A stretch of DNA of 64,000 nucleotides from Paenibacillus brevis (GTDB lineage Bacteria > Bacillota > Bacilli > Paenibacillales > Paenibacillaceae). The position numbers and the translations under genes are program-made. Positions 25,401 through 33,193 of this stretch are shown piece by piece; within the stretch, counting starts at the first letter, position 1, and every line of letters begins with the position of its first letter. The DNA lies in NCBI RefSeq assembly GCF_018919145.1, contig NZ_JAHLQJ010000003.1:124001-188000 (forward strand). The letters are read 5' to 3'. The notes under the pieces were generated by a model. It searched no databases. It was given only the letters and a program-made list of their open reading frames with translations, and was not told the DNA's origin.

Positions 25401-26102
25401 ACGTTAAACGCAACATTCGGCGAATTGCATGAGCGGACGAATGATCTTCAGAATGTGTTCCTGAGGAATGCAAGCTCGGAAGACTTTGAGATCATCACGA
25501 AGGTGCATGCCGCAGTAGCCAGTAACTATCAACAAGCCGGGTTGCTCGTCTATGAAAATGATGATAACTATGTGAAGCTGGGGCATGTCTGGGATACAAC
25601 CGGCAGCACCGGAAAATCGCTAGAGACCGCCTATGAGGTGAACGGTTCTTATTCTAAGCCGGCACATATGGCTAGCCATCCGGGAAGCGATACTATTCAA
25701 TTAAAAATCAAGAAGCAAGGCGATGTATATTCGACGTTTTATTGGGATGGCGCCAACTGGAAGGCAGCAGCGGATCCGATTACGGTAACGCTGAATAATC
25801 CGAAAGTCGGTCTCTACGCCATACCTTCCGGGGGGAATGGGACTCCGACGAAAGCCACCTTCTATTACTTTGCTATCTTGGAAGATACCGGCGGTACCGA
25901 TACGAATTACGATGTTAACGGAGACGGCCGTTCCAGCGTAGCAGACTTGGCAATCATCTCTTTGTATTATGGAGCCGCAAGCGATGATCCTAGCTGGGAA
26001 ACGATCAAGGGAGCGGACCTGAATCGGGATCAAGTAATAGATTCCAAAGATATCGAACTCATGATGAATCATTTGTTTGAAAGGATGAACGCGCATGAAT
26101 AA
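22458..26102 (+). CDS. Secreted PA14 - GH2 - FIVAR - dockerin enzyme
   Basis: A 1214-residue exported glycosidase. Signal peptide about 1-30; PA14 lectin-like domain about 38-180 (MVGDNGFRLWID); an Ig-like segment to 300; GH2 sugar-binding, Ig-like and TIM-barrel domains about 310-860, with the probable acid/base Glu697 in 'VVFNEGWGQ' and nucleophile Glu772 in 'ATLGEYGG'; a FIVAR-like three-helix unit about 865-940; a concanavalin-like beta-sandwich about 945-1140; and a C-terminal dockerin about 1150-1207 with two calcium loops (DVNGDGRSSVAD and DLNRDQVIDSKD). GGGAGG (22441-22446) selects the ATG at 22458 over 22422. The last 8 bp overlap the cohesin gene. It likely trims galactoside, glucuronide or related side chains; the exact specificity is open. 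Confidence 0.88.
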   Translation: MGIGKILRKPLLVVMIILLFLPYSFTSALAKEEASPAVHGLKAEYYTNSGGPNWNFGALKATVIDPQIYFPNFERILENLTGQNDDVSVRWTGRITPEFTEDYTFWMVGDNGFRLWIDNQLVIDFWVNEWDKEKASKPIPLEAGKSYDFKVEYFEDIGGSNLYLRWSSPSVPKQIVPQEAFTLPADYVYNGPVYGSVFPDGITAELGFAEEVSLEEHAKDQLSVNVQGVSWPIQAVASKSGDPTTIVLTFEYPVYSKDAPVVNVSYDGGGALKSVKDGKAFEEFYFSMKNQSEFKIQTPWADDVDPELPLPEYPRPQMEREQWLNLNGSWEFQVAKEGDSVPTGQTLEEQILVPFAVESQLSGIERNEKLMWYKRNFEIPKDWDGQQVLLHFGAVDYLATVYVNGEKVGSHKGGFTSFSFDITNYLAAGENEVIVHVFDQTDDGGEQIVGKQTIVNPGGIWYTPTSGIWQTVWLEPVSQSYIERMDMVPDIWKDQLELKVDVHNSEGKTVEAIAYSDGVEVGRVSGAAGEALLVPVPDSRWWSPDDPFLYDLKVTLKDGGRNIDGIDSYFGMREIKLGVVDGIQRPLLNGEFVFQMGPLDQGFWPDGIYTAPTDEALKYDIETVKRLDMNMIRKHIKVEPARWYYWADKLGVVVWQDMPNGRSNSEGAKAQFYKEFDEMVSQLQNSPSIVTYVVFNEGWGQFDQGGPETRKAIAHALAADPTRLIMGATGWHDAGGKNNEFDDAAGHFIDVHSYPAPNSPTPTKNRTATLGEYGGLGLHVPGHEYSPLVFSYQLMKDKEQLTNQYIQYINTLKNLKKSPGLSAAVYTQISDVEYEINGLLSYDRKVEKLDFERVAAAHRELIGNINKTDLLRAIQQAKNVLDHAVAGNEPNQYPQEAIDEFTGEIAAAQQVYDNAAATSSEIKQQIASLEQSLERFLSRVIDPIPAKAVTDQFDGDQLDAGWTIIRENRQQWSLTENPGALTLNATFGELHERTNDLQNVFLRNASSEDFEIITKVHAAVASNYQQAGLLVYENDDNYVKLGHVWDTTGSTGKSLETAYEVNGSYSKPAHMASHPGSDTIQLKIKKQGDVYSTFYWDGANWKAAADPITVTLNNPKVGLYAIPSGGNGTPTKATFYYFAILEDTGGTDTNYDVNGDGRSSVADLAIISLYYGAASDDPSWETIKGADLNRDQVIDSKDIELMMNHLFERMNAHE

Positions 26103-28668
26103 GCTGTTGAAAACGTTGATGGCGCTTGTCATTTTAATCGGAACAATCAGTGTGCAGTCCCATGTTCGTGCCGCGGAACCAACAATAGAAGAAGCTGAAC
26201 GGGGGACGCTGAGCATGGAGCAGACGGTGATTGAGCCGGGCCAGCCGATTACCGTTCATTACACAGGGGCTCAAAACGCTAAAGATTGGATCGGCCTTTA
26301 TCGCTCAGACGAAACTCCGGAAAGCAATACGCCTTCCCAGAAATGGGCCTACGTTCAAGAAACTCCCGATGGAATCATCACCATTTCAGACGCTAGCGAG
26401 GGCGAGGCCATAGCCCTGATGGACTTGGCGCCAGGCGATTATTACTTCGCACTTTTACTTAACGATGGGTATGAAGAACACGCTGATCGTCTGGAATTCC
26501 AGATCGTGAATAAAGCAGTAACGCAATTGAAGGTCATTCCGGAAACGGTGAAGCTGCAATTGAACGAGGAGGAGAATAATGTACAGCTGCAAGTTGAAGC
26601 GGACTATGCTGTGAGTGAAACGTTGAATGTAACGGCAGCCGACGGGATTCAATATGTCAGCAATGATGAACTAGTGGCGACGGTTACTTCAACGGGTCTG
26701 GTGGAGGGTGTATCAGAGGGTACAGCGGTTGTAAGCATTACTTATGAAGGCAAATCTGCAGAGGTTGCGATTGCGGTAGAATCGACGCCTGACTCTAATC
26801 CAGAGCCCGAGCCAGAGCCGGGGGCGGCCAGCTTAACAGGCAGCGACAGCGTGAAGGGCGGCTCAACGGTCGAATTGATCTATGCTTTGCAGGATGTGGC
26901 GGACAATCAATTTGAGCAGATTTATGCTCAGGGCCTATCCTTGAACTTTGATCCCGCATACCTGGAGTTTAAAGGGGTTGACTCGCTGAGAGGCGATGAC
27001 CTGATGGTCTCCGCTAAAGAGAATGCTCCTGGAAAGATTCATGTGCTTGCTGCAAGTAAAGGCATCGCGCAGGATAGCCATGGCGAGTGGCTGAAGTTCA
27101 AATTGGCTGGAAAGGCAAATACTTCGGGCGATACGCAGGTAACGCTGAGTAATATCGTTATTGCGAACGGAACAGGCAGCGAATACGCGGTACCTGATGC
27201 TTCGCATCAAATAACGGTCAAGGATGAGGGCATGGCCGATATTGCGGTTGAAAGTATTACGATTAACGGAGCTTCGGCCATTACCACAAAAGGCGGCACA
27301 GCCCAAATGACAGCCGTTGTATTGCCGGAAAACGCTACGAATAAAGCGGTCGTCTGGTCTGTAACGAACGGCACCGGCAAGGCAATCATCAGCCCGTCCG
27401 GGCTGTTAACGGCAGTAAGCAACGGTACAGTTACGGTGAAGGCGACAGCTCAGGACGGTTCCGGCGTTGAGGGGACGAAGGCTGTGACCATCAGCGGCCA
27501 GACATCTACCGGCCCGGGTCCGAGCGATCCAGGATCAAGCTCTCCGGGTTCAAGTGGTTCCGGCTCACAGGCTCCAAGCACTCCGACACCGCCAAAATCG
27601 AATCTAGAGATCGTGGGGAATAAAGCGATTGTTGCTTTAGATCAGAAGAATCCATCGGCGTCGGTTCCTGTAGAAGAGCTCAAGGACTTCGACCTGGAAT
27701 TGAGGGCGGACGGTGCGTCGCTGACGATTTCTGCCGCAACGATCAAATACTTGTTAAGCCAAGCGCAAAATCTCGTCGGGGCTGTGCTCGAGGCCAGCAT
27801 TAACCCGGTCGCAGATGCGGATAAGGATGCGCCGGTTTCAGGCGGAACGGCCCGCATCAAGGCTGCGGGTCAGGCTTATCAATATAACCTGCTGCTGCGC
27901 ACGGCGGACGGCAAGCAAATCAAGCTGGACGCGGCTAAGGAAGGATTAGATCTGGTCCTGGATTATGAGGCGGGTGTTGACGAGAGCCTTCTGGGAATCT
28001 ATGCATACAACGAAGCAGCCCGTCAATGGGAATACGTTGGAGGCGTGATTGACCCGGCTTCCAAGCAAATTAAAGCTTCATTGGACCGTTTAGGCTCAAT
28101 AGCTGCATTCGAATATTCGAAGTTGTTCGAGGATGTGCCTGCCAGTCATTGGGTATCCAGAACGCTGCAGGTTCTGGCTGCCAAGCACATTGTCAAAGGG
28201 ACCGGCGATACGCAATTCTCACCGAATGGCCAGACAAATCGCGCCGAATTCACCGCGTTGCTGGTCAGAGCCTTAGGCTTAACGGCAACAAATCAAGCGG
28301 TGCCGTTCCAAGACGTATCCTCGAATAAATGGTACACATCCGAAATTGCCGCAGCTTACCAAGCTGGCTTGATTACCGGGATTTCGCAAACCCATTTCGC
28401 GCCGGAGGCGGAGATCACTCGCGAACAAATGGCGGCATTGCTTGTTCGTGCTTACGAATATAAGCTCGGCGACATTCTGGCGACAGGCGATGAACTGGCG
28501 GCATTTTCAGATCGCGCGCAAGTATCCGACTGGGCGCAAGGCGAGCTGAGCAAAGCTATAGCGGCAGGCATTATGCAGGGCAAGGGAAATGGACTCTTCC
28601 ATCCAGGCTCCGAAGCCACCCGTGCAGAGACCGCACAAGCAATCTATAACCTGCTTCTTGGCAGATAA
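26095..28668 (+). CDS. S-layer-anchored single-cohesin scaffold protein
   Basis: An 857-residue surface protein. Signal peptide about 1-27; an Ig-like N-terminal domain about 38-138 (PITVHYTGAQNAKDWIGLYR); a Big_2 domain about 143-228; a Pro/Glu linker; a cohesin-like domain about 246-376 (landmarks YAQGLSLNFDPAYLEFKGV and GKIHVLAASKGIA); a second Big_2 about 380-466; a Ser/Gly/Pro linker about 470-500; an unassigned domain about 503-675; and three SLH repeats about 678-857 that bind pyruvylated wall polysaccharide. The cohesin most resembles those of Clostridium perfringens toxin glycosidases. The ATG lies 8 bp inside the GH2-dockerin gene. It should hold dockerin enzymes on the cell surface. 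A terminator follows. Confidence 0.88.
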   Translation: MNKLLKTLMALVILIGTISVQSHVRAAEPTIEEAERGTLSMEQTVIEPGQPITVHYTGAQNAKDWIGLYRSDETPESNTPSQKWAYVQETPDGIITISDASEGEAIALMDLAPGDYYFALLLNDGYEEHADRLEFQIVNKAVTQLKVIPETVKLQLNEEENNVQLQVEADYAVSETLNVTAADGIQYVSNDELVATVTSTGLVEGVSEGTAVVSITYEGKSAEVAIAVESTPDSNPEPEPEPGAASLTGSDSVKGGSTVELIYALQDVADNQFEQIYAQGLSLNFDPAYLEFKGVDSLRGDDLMVSAKENAPGKIHVLAASKGIAQDSHGEWLKFKLAGKANTSGDTQVTLSNIVIANGTGSEYAVPDASHQITVKDEGMADIAVESITINGASAITTKGGTAQMTAVVLPENATNKAVVWSVTNGTGKAIISPSGLLTAVSNGTVTVKATAQDGSGVEGTKAVTISGQTSTGPGPSDPGSSSPGSSGSGSQAPSTPTPPKSNLEIVGNKAIVALDQKNPSASVPVEELKDFDLELRADGASLTISAATIKYLLSQAQNLVGAVLEASINPVADADKDAPVSGGTARIKAAGQAYQYNLLLRTADGKQIKLDAAKEGLDLVLDYEAGVDESLLGIYAYNEAARQWEYVGGVIDPASKQIKASLDRLGSIAAFEYSKLFEDVPASHWVSRTLQVLAAKHIVKGTGDTQFSPNGQTNRAEFTALLVRALGLTATNQAVPFQDVSSNKWYTSEIAAAYQAGLITGISQTHFAPEAEITREQMAALLVRAYEYKLGDILATGDELAAFSDRAQVSDWAQGELSKAIAAGIMQGKGNGLFHPGSEATRAETAQAIYNLLLGR

Positions 28669-28679
28669 GTAATACAGGC

Positions 28680-28726
28680 AGCCTGCCAGACTCGTGTTAT
28701 GAGTTTGGCAGGCTATTTCTTTTTTC
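28680..28726 (+). terminator. Rho-independent terminator
   Basis: AGCCTGCCA and TGGCAGGCT, extended by ACTC/GAGT, form a long stem followed by a T-rich tract. It separates the GH2-cohesin unit from the GH43-dockerin gene. Confidence 0.88.
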
Positions 28727-28776
28727 CTGTCAGACGATCCTTGCTTGTGAACTCTTTTATAGTGGGAGGAACGTAA

Positions 28777-31158
28777 ATGAATAGGCTGTTAAACATGCTG
28801 ATAGCAGTTATACTTATCGCAGGAGCATTAAGCTTGCATGGGAATGTTCAAGCGAAGGAATCCAGGATGGAAGGTCATGGGCTCTTGGGGGAATTTTTCA
28901 GGTGCGTGCCGAATCCGAACAACCGGGAAGATATCGCGGTGTTTACTTTTGATGATTTTCGCGGAGAAAAGGTGATCGGCAATTTTCATGGAGATTCGTT
29001 CACGGGCATTTTCAATCAACTTACCGGCTCCCCTGATTATAATACGGCACGCTTTACGGGGACGATTGTTCCGCAATACAGCGAGGATTATATTTTTCAC
29101 ATGGTGGGCGACGACGGGTTCAGATTATGGATTGATGGGGAATTAATGATTGATTTCTGGGAACAGAAGTGGGAGAAACCCCAACAAAGCTCCCCGATTT
29201 CCTTAGTGGCAGGTCATAATTACGATATCAAGATCGAATATTTACAAGGCTGGGGAGGGGCGTGGCTTAAATTGGAATGGGAAAGCGACAGCCAGAAGAG
29301 GGAGGTCGTGCCGGAGGCGGCGTTGTATCTGCCGCAAGAACGGATGCTTAACGCCAAGAGAAGCGACCTGGACCTGGAAGTGCAAAAGGCAGCCTATTTG
29401 TCAGAGAATCATGCGGGCCAAGTGCCGGATCGTATAACCGCTCAATTGAGATCTGCCGCAGCTGATGCGGATCAATTGCTTCAAGCCTTGGAAGAAATGC
29501 AGATCACTGAGCGAGAGAAAGTAAAACTATTAACTGCCGCGATTGAGAAGGTATATGTCTCCCGTTCTGACTTCATGAAGGAGACGGGTACGGCCGCGTC
29601 CACCGTCTTTAATAAATTCAGCAACCCGCTGTATCAAGGGCAGGACCCGTTCGTAGCCTATAAAGACGGTTTTTATTATTTCGTATCTTCAAGCAATCTG
29701 GATTCGAACAATAAGATCTATGTATCTAAATCACGCACTCTGACCGATCAGGGCGAGAAAATCATGGTGTTTGATTCCAGAGGGACACAGACGCGGATTT
29801 TTGCGCCGGAAATCTTTTTTATAGATGGGAAATGGTATATTTATTACTGTGCGGATATCGATGAATTCGGCTATAGACATATGGCGGCCGTACTGGAATC
29901 GGTGACCGATGACCCGCAAGGTGAGTATGTGAGCAAGGGTGTCCTTTATACTGGCGTTGACGGGGACTACAGGCAAGCAAATGACATTACCGTGTTCCAG
30001 CATGAAGGCCAGCTTTATGCGGTTTGGGGCACCTTGGGCAGCGGGGAACCGATCGGTCCGGCGATTGCTCCGATGGATAATCCCTATACGATTACACAAG
30101 ATCGTTCGATCCTCTCGGGAGGCGGCGGAGAAGGCCCGCGTGTACTGCAAAAAGGCGGCCGAATTTTTATTACGACCTCGGAAGGCGACTATCAGTCCAA
30201 TGGTTACCGCTTATCGTACTTTATGTATAAAGGCGGGGATGTTCTGAGCGCGGATTCATGGAGCTTCACCAGAGACGTATTCGGCTCGACGAAGGATGTC
30301 TCCGGCCCGGCCAGAGCCGGCTTTGTTCAATCCGTTGACGGCACGGAAGATTGGATGATCTACCATTCGCGCGTGTACAAAGATGCAGAACGGAATTGGT
30401 GGCGGCAGGTGAACATTAAAAAGTTCGACTGGAATGAGGATGGCACGCCGAACTTCGGCCAGCCTGCTTCCCCATACGAGTGGCAGGAGCTTCCTTCCGG
30501 CGATTTAGGCCAAGGCGACATGTATCAAGCTGAAGAAGCCATCTTTTTCGGCGAGGTGAAGCTCGATGATAGCCATATGAATTACCAGGGATCAGGCTAT
30601 ATCAACCTGCCGAACAAAGTGGGGGCTGAAGTCAGCTTTATCGTCAATGCGGCAGAGCAGGGAGATTACATCGCAGGTATAAGATATGCCTATGGGGCGG
30701 CGGTAAACGGGGAATCCACCAACCATCCTACGGTGCAATTGCCTGAAAGAGCAAAGATCGATGTATATGTAAACGGCGAATATGCCAAAACCATTACCCC
30801 GGACAAAACGGCGGTCAGCTGGAATGAATGGTTTACCGCTTCCGAGCGGTTAACGCTGCAACAAGGCAAAAATGTCATCAGCTATCGAATAGATAATGGC
30901 TCTATAGGAAACGTGAACGTGGATTATATTACGGTATATAAAGCGGATGTTCCTAACCCGGGCCCGGACGACGATTTATTGGGAGATATGAATGCGGACG
31001 GAAAAATAACCGTAGGCGATCTTGCCATCATCTCAACTCATTATGGTAAAAATGCATCCGGTTCCGACTGGTCAACGGCGCAAAAAGCGGACCTCAACAA
31101 CGATGGCTTGATTGATGAAACAGATATTGAGCTTTTGATGGAAATTATGAACCGTTAG
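28777..31158 (+). CDS. Secreted PA14 - GH43 - CBM35 - dockerin enzyme
   Basis: A 793-residue exported enzyme. Signal peptide about 1-26; PA14 domain about 35-185 (MVGDDGFRLWID, nearly identical to the GH2 protein); a helical segment about 190-262; a five-bladed GH43 catalytic domain about 275-565 with base Asp290 in 'GQDPFVAYKDG', modulator Asp403 and acid Glu452 in 'GGGEGPRV'; a CBM6/35-type module about 583-722; and a dockerin about 733-793 (DMNADGKITVGD, DLNNDGLIDETD). Both dockerins share 'DLAIIS..YG'. GGGAGGA precedes the ATG. GH43 enzymes typically remove arabinose or xylose units from hemicellulose. It would dock on the adjacent cohesin protein. Confidence 0.9.
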   Translation: MNRLLNMLIAVILIAGALSLHGNVQAKESRMEGHGLLGEFFRCVPNPNNREDIAVFTFDDFRGEKVIGNFHGDSFTGIFNQLTGSPDYNTARFTGTIVPQYSEDYIFHMVGDDGFRLWIDGELMIDFWEQKWEKPQQSSPISLVAGHNYDIKIEYLQGWGGAWLKLEWESDSQKREVVPEAALYLPQERMLNAKRSDLDLEVQKAAYLSENHAGQVPDRITAQLRSAAADADQLLQALEEMQITEREKVKLLTAAIEKVYVSRSDFMKETGTAASTVFNKFSNPLYQGQDPFVAYKDGFYYFVSSSNLDSNNKIYVSKSRTLTDQGEKIMVFDSRGTQTRIFAPEIFFIDGKWYIYYCADIDEFGYRHMAAVLESVTDDPQGEYVSKGVLYTGVDGDYRQANDITVFQHEGQLYAVWGTLGSGEPIGPAIAPMDNPYTITQDRSILSGGGGEGPRVLQKGGRIFITTSEGDYQSNGYRLSYFMYKGGDVLSADSWSFTRDVFGSTKDVSGPARAGFVQSVDGTEDWMIYHSRVYKDAERNWWRQVNIKKFDWNEDGTPNFGQPASPYEWQELPSGDLGQGDMYQAEEAIFFGEVKLDDSHMNYQGSGYINLPNKVGAEVSFIVNAAEQGDYIAGIRYAYGAAVNGESTNHPTVQLPERAKIDVYVNGEYAKTITPDKTAVSWNEWFTASERLTLQQGKNVISYRIDNGSIGNVNVDYITVYKADVPNPGPDDDLLGDMNADGKITVGDLAIISTHYGKNASGSDWSTAQKADLNNDGLIDETDIELLMEIMNR

Positions 31159-31171
31159 CTGTGTTTCATAA

Positions 31172-31306
31172 GACCCGCCAAGCATTTATTACGACGATAT
31201 CAGCGGGGCGGAACGGTTTGAGGAGCATGTTACATTCGATAACCTTGAAGCTTTGTGTAGCGGTGATCTGACGGAAATCAGGAGGATTAAATGCAGGGAG
31301 GATTAG
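31172..31306 (+). pseudogene. Possible C-terminal gene remnant
   Basis: After an in-frame TAA, 44 codons read like real protein (DPPSIYYDDISGAERFEEH ... LEALCSGDLTEIRR) but have no start codon or upstream coding sequence. They end in a TAG just before the TSUP gene. It may be the tail of a deleted gene. I cannot name the family. Confidence 0.3.
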
Positions 31307-31316
31307 CAGCGAAATA

Positions 31317-32093
31317 ATGGAACTTTTTATGAAAAATTTTAATTTTCTAGCGCTATTGGATTTGACTCAGGTTCAATTGATAGTAGTGATTATCGCCGCG
31401 TTTTTAGTGGGCTTCTCCAAGACAGGGATCGGCGGCGTAACTATGCTTGTGATCCCGGTTCTTGCGAGCTTCTTTGGCGGAAAGGACTCTACGGGAATTT
31501 TGCTCCCGATGCTGTTGGTCGGAGACGTAATCGCTGTCTGGTCCTACCGCAAGAGCGTGAATTGGAAGAACGTGTTTGCGCCTCTGCCTTGGGCTTTAAT
31601 CGGTATGTTAGTCGGCGCCGTTGTCGGGAATGTGATCAGTGACCAGGTATTTATCATCTTGATCGGAACCATCGTCTTATTCTGCTTGGGCATTTTAGGG
31701 TACGCGGAAAAGAAGGGAAAGAACTTTAAGGTGCCCACCGGCACATGGTTCTATATCACAGCGGGGATTTTAAGCGGATTCGCTACCATGATCGGAAATG
31801 CTGCCGGCCCGATTTTCAGCGTCTACTTGCTGGCCCTCGGGTTGCAGAAAAATCATTTCATGGGAACCAATGCGTGGTTCTTCTTTATCATCAATTTTAT
31901 CAAGCTTCCTGTTCAGATTTTTGCATGGCATAATATCGGGCTGCATTCCTTCACGTTAACGGCGGTGATGTTGCCGGTCATCGCGGCAGGAGCGGTTTTG
32001 GGACTCTTTGTCATCAAGAAAATTAACGAGAAATTTTTCAGGATTCTGATCATTTCCATGACAGCTCTATCGGCACTAAGACTATTTATATGA
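31317..32093 (+). CDS. TSUP-family (TauE/SafE) membrane transporter
   Basis: A 258-residue integral membrane protein with about eight hydrophobic segments. 'VGFSKTGIGGVTMLVIP' near residues 30-50 and 'MIGNAAGPIFSVYLL' in the second half are the paired repeats of the sulfite/sulfoacetate exporter family. It probably exports or imports a sulfur-containing or organic anion. The ribosome-binding site (GGGAGG at 31296-31301) is 15 nt from the ATG at 31317, rather far; the nearby ATG at 31329 is a further option. It is followed at once by a WYL regulator that may control it. Confidence 0.85.
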   Translation: MELFMKNFNFLALLDLTQVQLIVVIIAAFLVGFSKTGIGGVTMLVIPVLASFFGGKDSTGILLPMLLVGDVIAVWSYRKSVNWKNVFAPLPWALIGMLVGAVVGNVISDQVFIILIGTIVLFCLGILGYAEKKGKNFKVPTGTWFYITAGILSGFATMIGNAAGPIFSVYLLALGLQKNHFMGTNAWFFFIINFIKLPVQIFAWHNIGLHSFTLTAVMLPVIAAGAVLGLFVIKKINEKFFRILIISMTALSALRLFI

Positions 32094-32147
32094 ACAGGGG
32101 TCTCTATTCACGAATCTCGCAATGAAATGATGTTGGGAGGGTGCCTA

Positions 32148-33107
32148 TTGGCAAAGAACGACAATATGCTGGCGATTTTGTGGATGCTTCATTCAGGGGC
32201 AAAAATAACGGCAAAGCAAATAGCCGAAAAACTGGAGATTAATATTCGCACCGTGTATCGCTATATGGATTCGCTCTGCGCCAGCGGAGTTCCGATTGTA
32301 TCCGATGCGGGACAGAACGGGGGATACAGCTTGCTGAACGAGTTTATCCATGCCCCCTTGTTGTTCGACTTGGAGGAACAGAAGGCACTGCTTCATGCTG
32401 CCGTATTTGCCAACGAAGCGGGGTATCCTTTCAGCGAGTCACTTAACCAGGCAACTCAAAAATTGAAGATGTACGCGAACCGGGATCAGGAGAGCACTCT
32501 TAATCGCCACTTGGCGGGCTTTGAAGTAATCCATCGGGATATTGCTGCGTCAGTGAAGTTGACATTGGAGGAACTGGAGCAGGCTATAGCCAATGAAGCT
32601 GCCGTAGAAATTGAATACCATACCAGTCATGAGGCACAGGCCAAGAAAAGAATTATTGATCCATATGGAATGTTATATTGGAACAATAAATGGTATGTGG
32701 TCGGATTTTGCCGTCTTCGGGGCGGAATCAGGAGCTTTCGAGCGGAGCGGATTGTTCGGATCGAGCGGACGCAAATAAGGTTTGCGCGACCGGCGGATTT
32801 CTCTGCGAAGGAGTTTTTTATGCAAAATCTCTTGCCGGACGTGGAAGGGAAGGAAGGATTAGTATCGCTGGTTATTGAAGGCAGGTCAGAAGCTTTGGAC
32901 GATTTATGCATCCATTGGTTTTTAGGCCATCATTTGACGGAGCGGACGCCGCAGCAAGCCGTTTTTTTAATTGATGAAGGAGCGCTTCAAGCCTATGTGC
33001 CTTACTTCCTTCTCTCTTACGGAAAGGTTATTCAGGTGGCTCAACCCCAAAGCTTAAGGAATAAGCTCGCTTTAATTGCTTCGGATTTAATGAAGCATTA
33101 CCAATAA
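32148..33107 (+). CDS. WYL-domain transcriptional regulator (YafY-like)
   Basis: A 319-residue regulator: an N-terminal winged helix-turn-helix (MLHSGAKITAKQIAEKLEI, then RTVYRYMDSLCASGVPI) and a WYL ligand-sensing domain from about residue 140 (IDPYGMLYWNNKWYVVGFCR). The TTG at 32148 is favoured since GGGAGG (32135-32140) sits seven bases upstream; the earlier ATGs at 32127/32130 have no such site and place it inside the gene. It follows the TSUP transporter closely and is the best candidate for its regulator. Ligand unknown. Confidence 0.85.
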   Translation: MAKNDNMLAILWMLHSGAKITAKQIAEKLEINIRTVYRYMDSLCASGVPIVSDAGQNGGYSLLNEFIHAPLLFDLEEQKALLHAAVFANEAGYPFSESLNQATQKLKMYANRDQESTLNRHLAGFEVIHRDIAASVKLTLEELEQAIANEAAVEIEYHTSHEAQAKKRIIDPYGMLYWNNKWYVVGFCRLRGGIRSFRAERIVRIERTQIRFARPADFSAKEFFMQNLLPDVEGKEGLVSLVIEGRSEALDDLCIHWFLGHHLTERTPQQAVFLIDEGALQAYVPYFLLSYGKVIQVAQPQSLRNKLALIASDLMKHYQ

Positions 33108-33112
33108 TAATT

Positions 33113-33150
33113 ACAGCTTCACTGACAGGCTCTGTCAGTGAAGCTGTTTT
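33113..33150 (+). terminator. Rho-independent terminator
   Basis: A 16-bp perfect stem (ACAGCTTCACTGACAG and complement) with a 3-nt loop, then TTTT. It ends the TSUP/WYL transcript. Confidence 0.88.
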
Positions 33151-33193
33151 ATGATTAAGGACAAATTCACCTATTAATCAAGGAGGAATTATA

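Noticed and set aside
26095-28668. Multi-cohesin scaffoldin as in classical cellulosomes
   Set aside because: Only one cohesin-like domain is visible; the two flanking Big_2 domains lack the cohesin landmarks.
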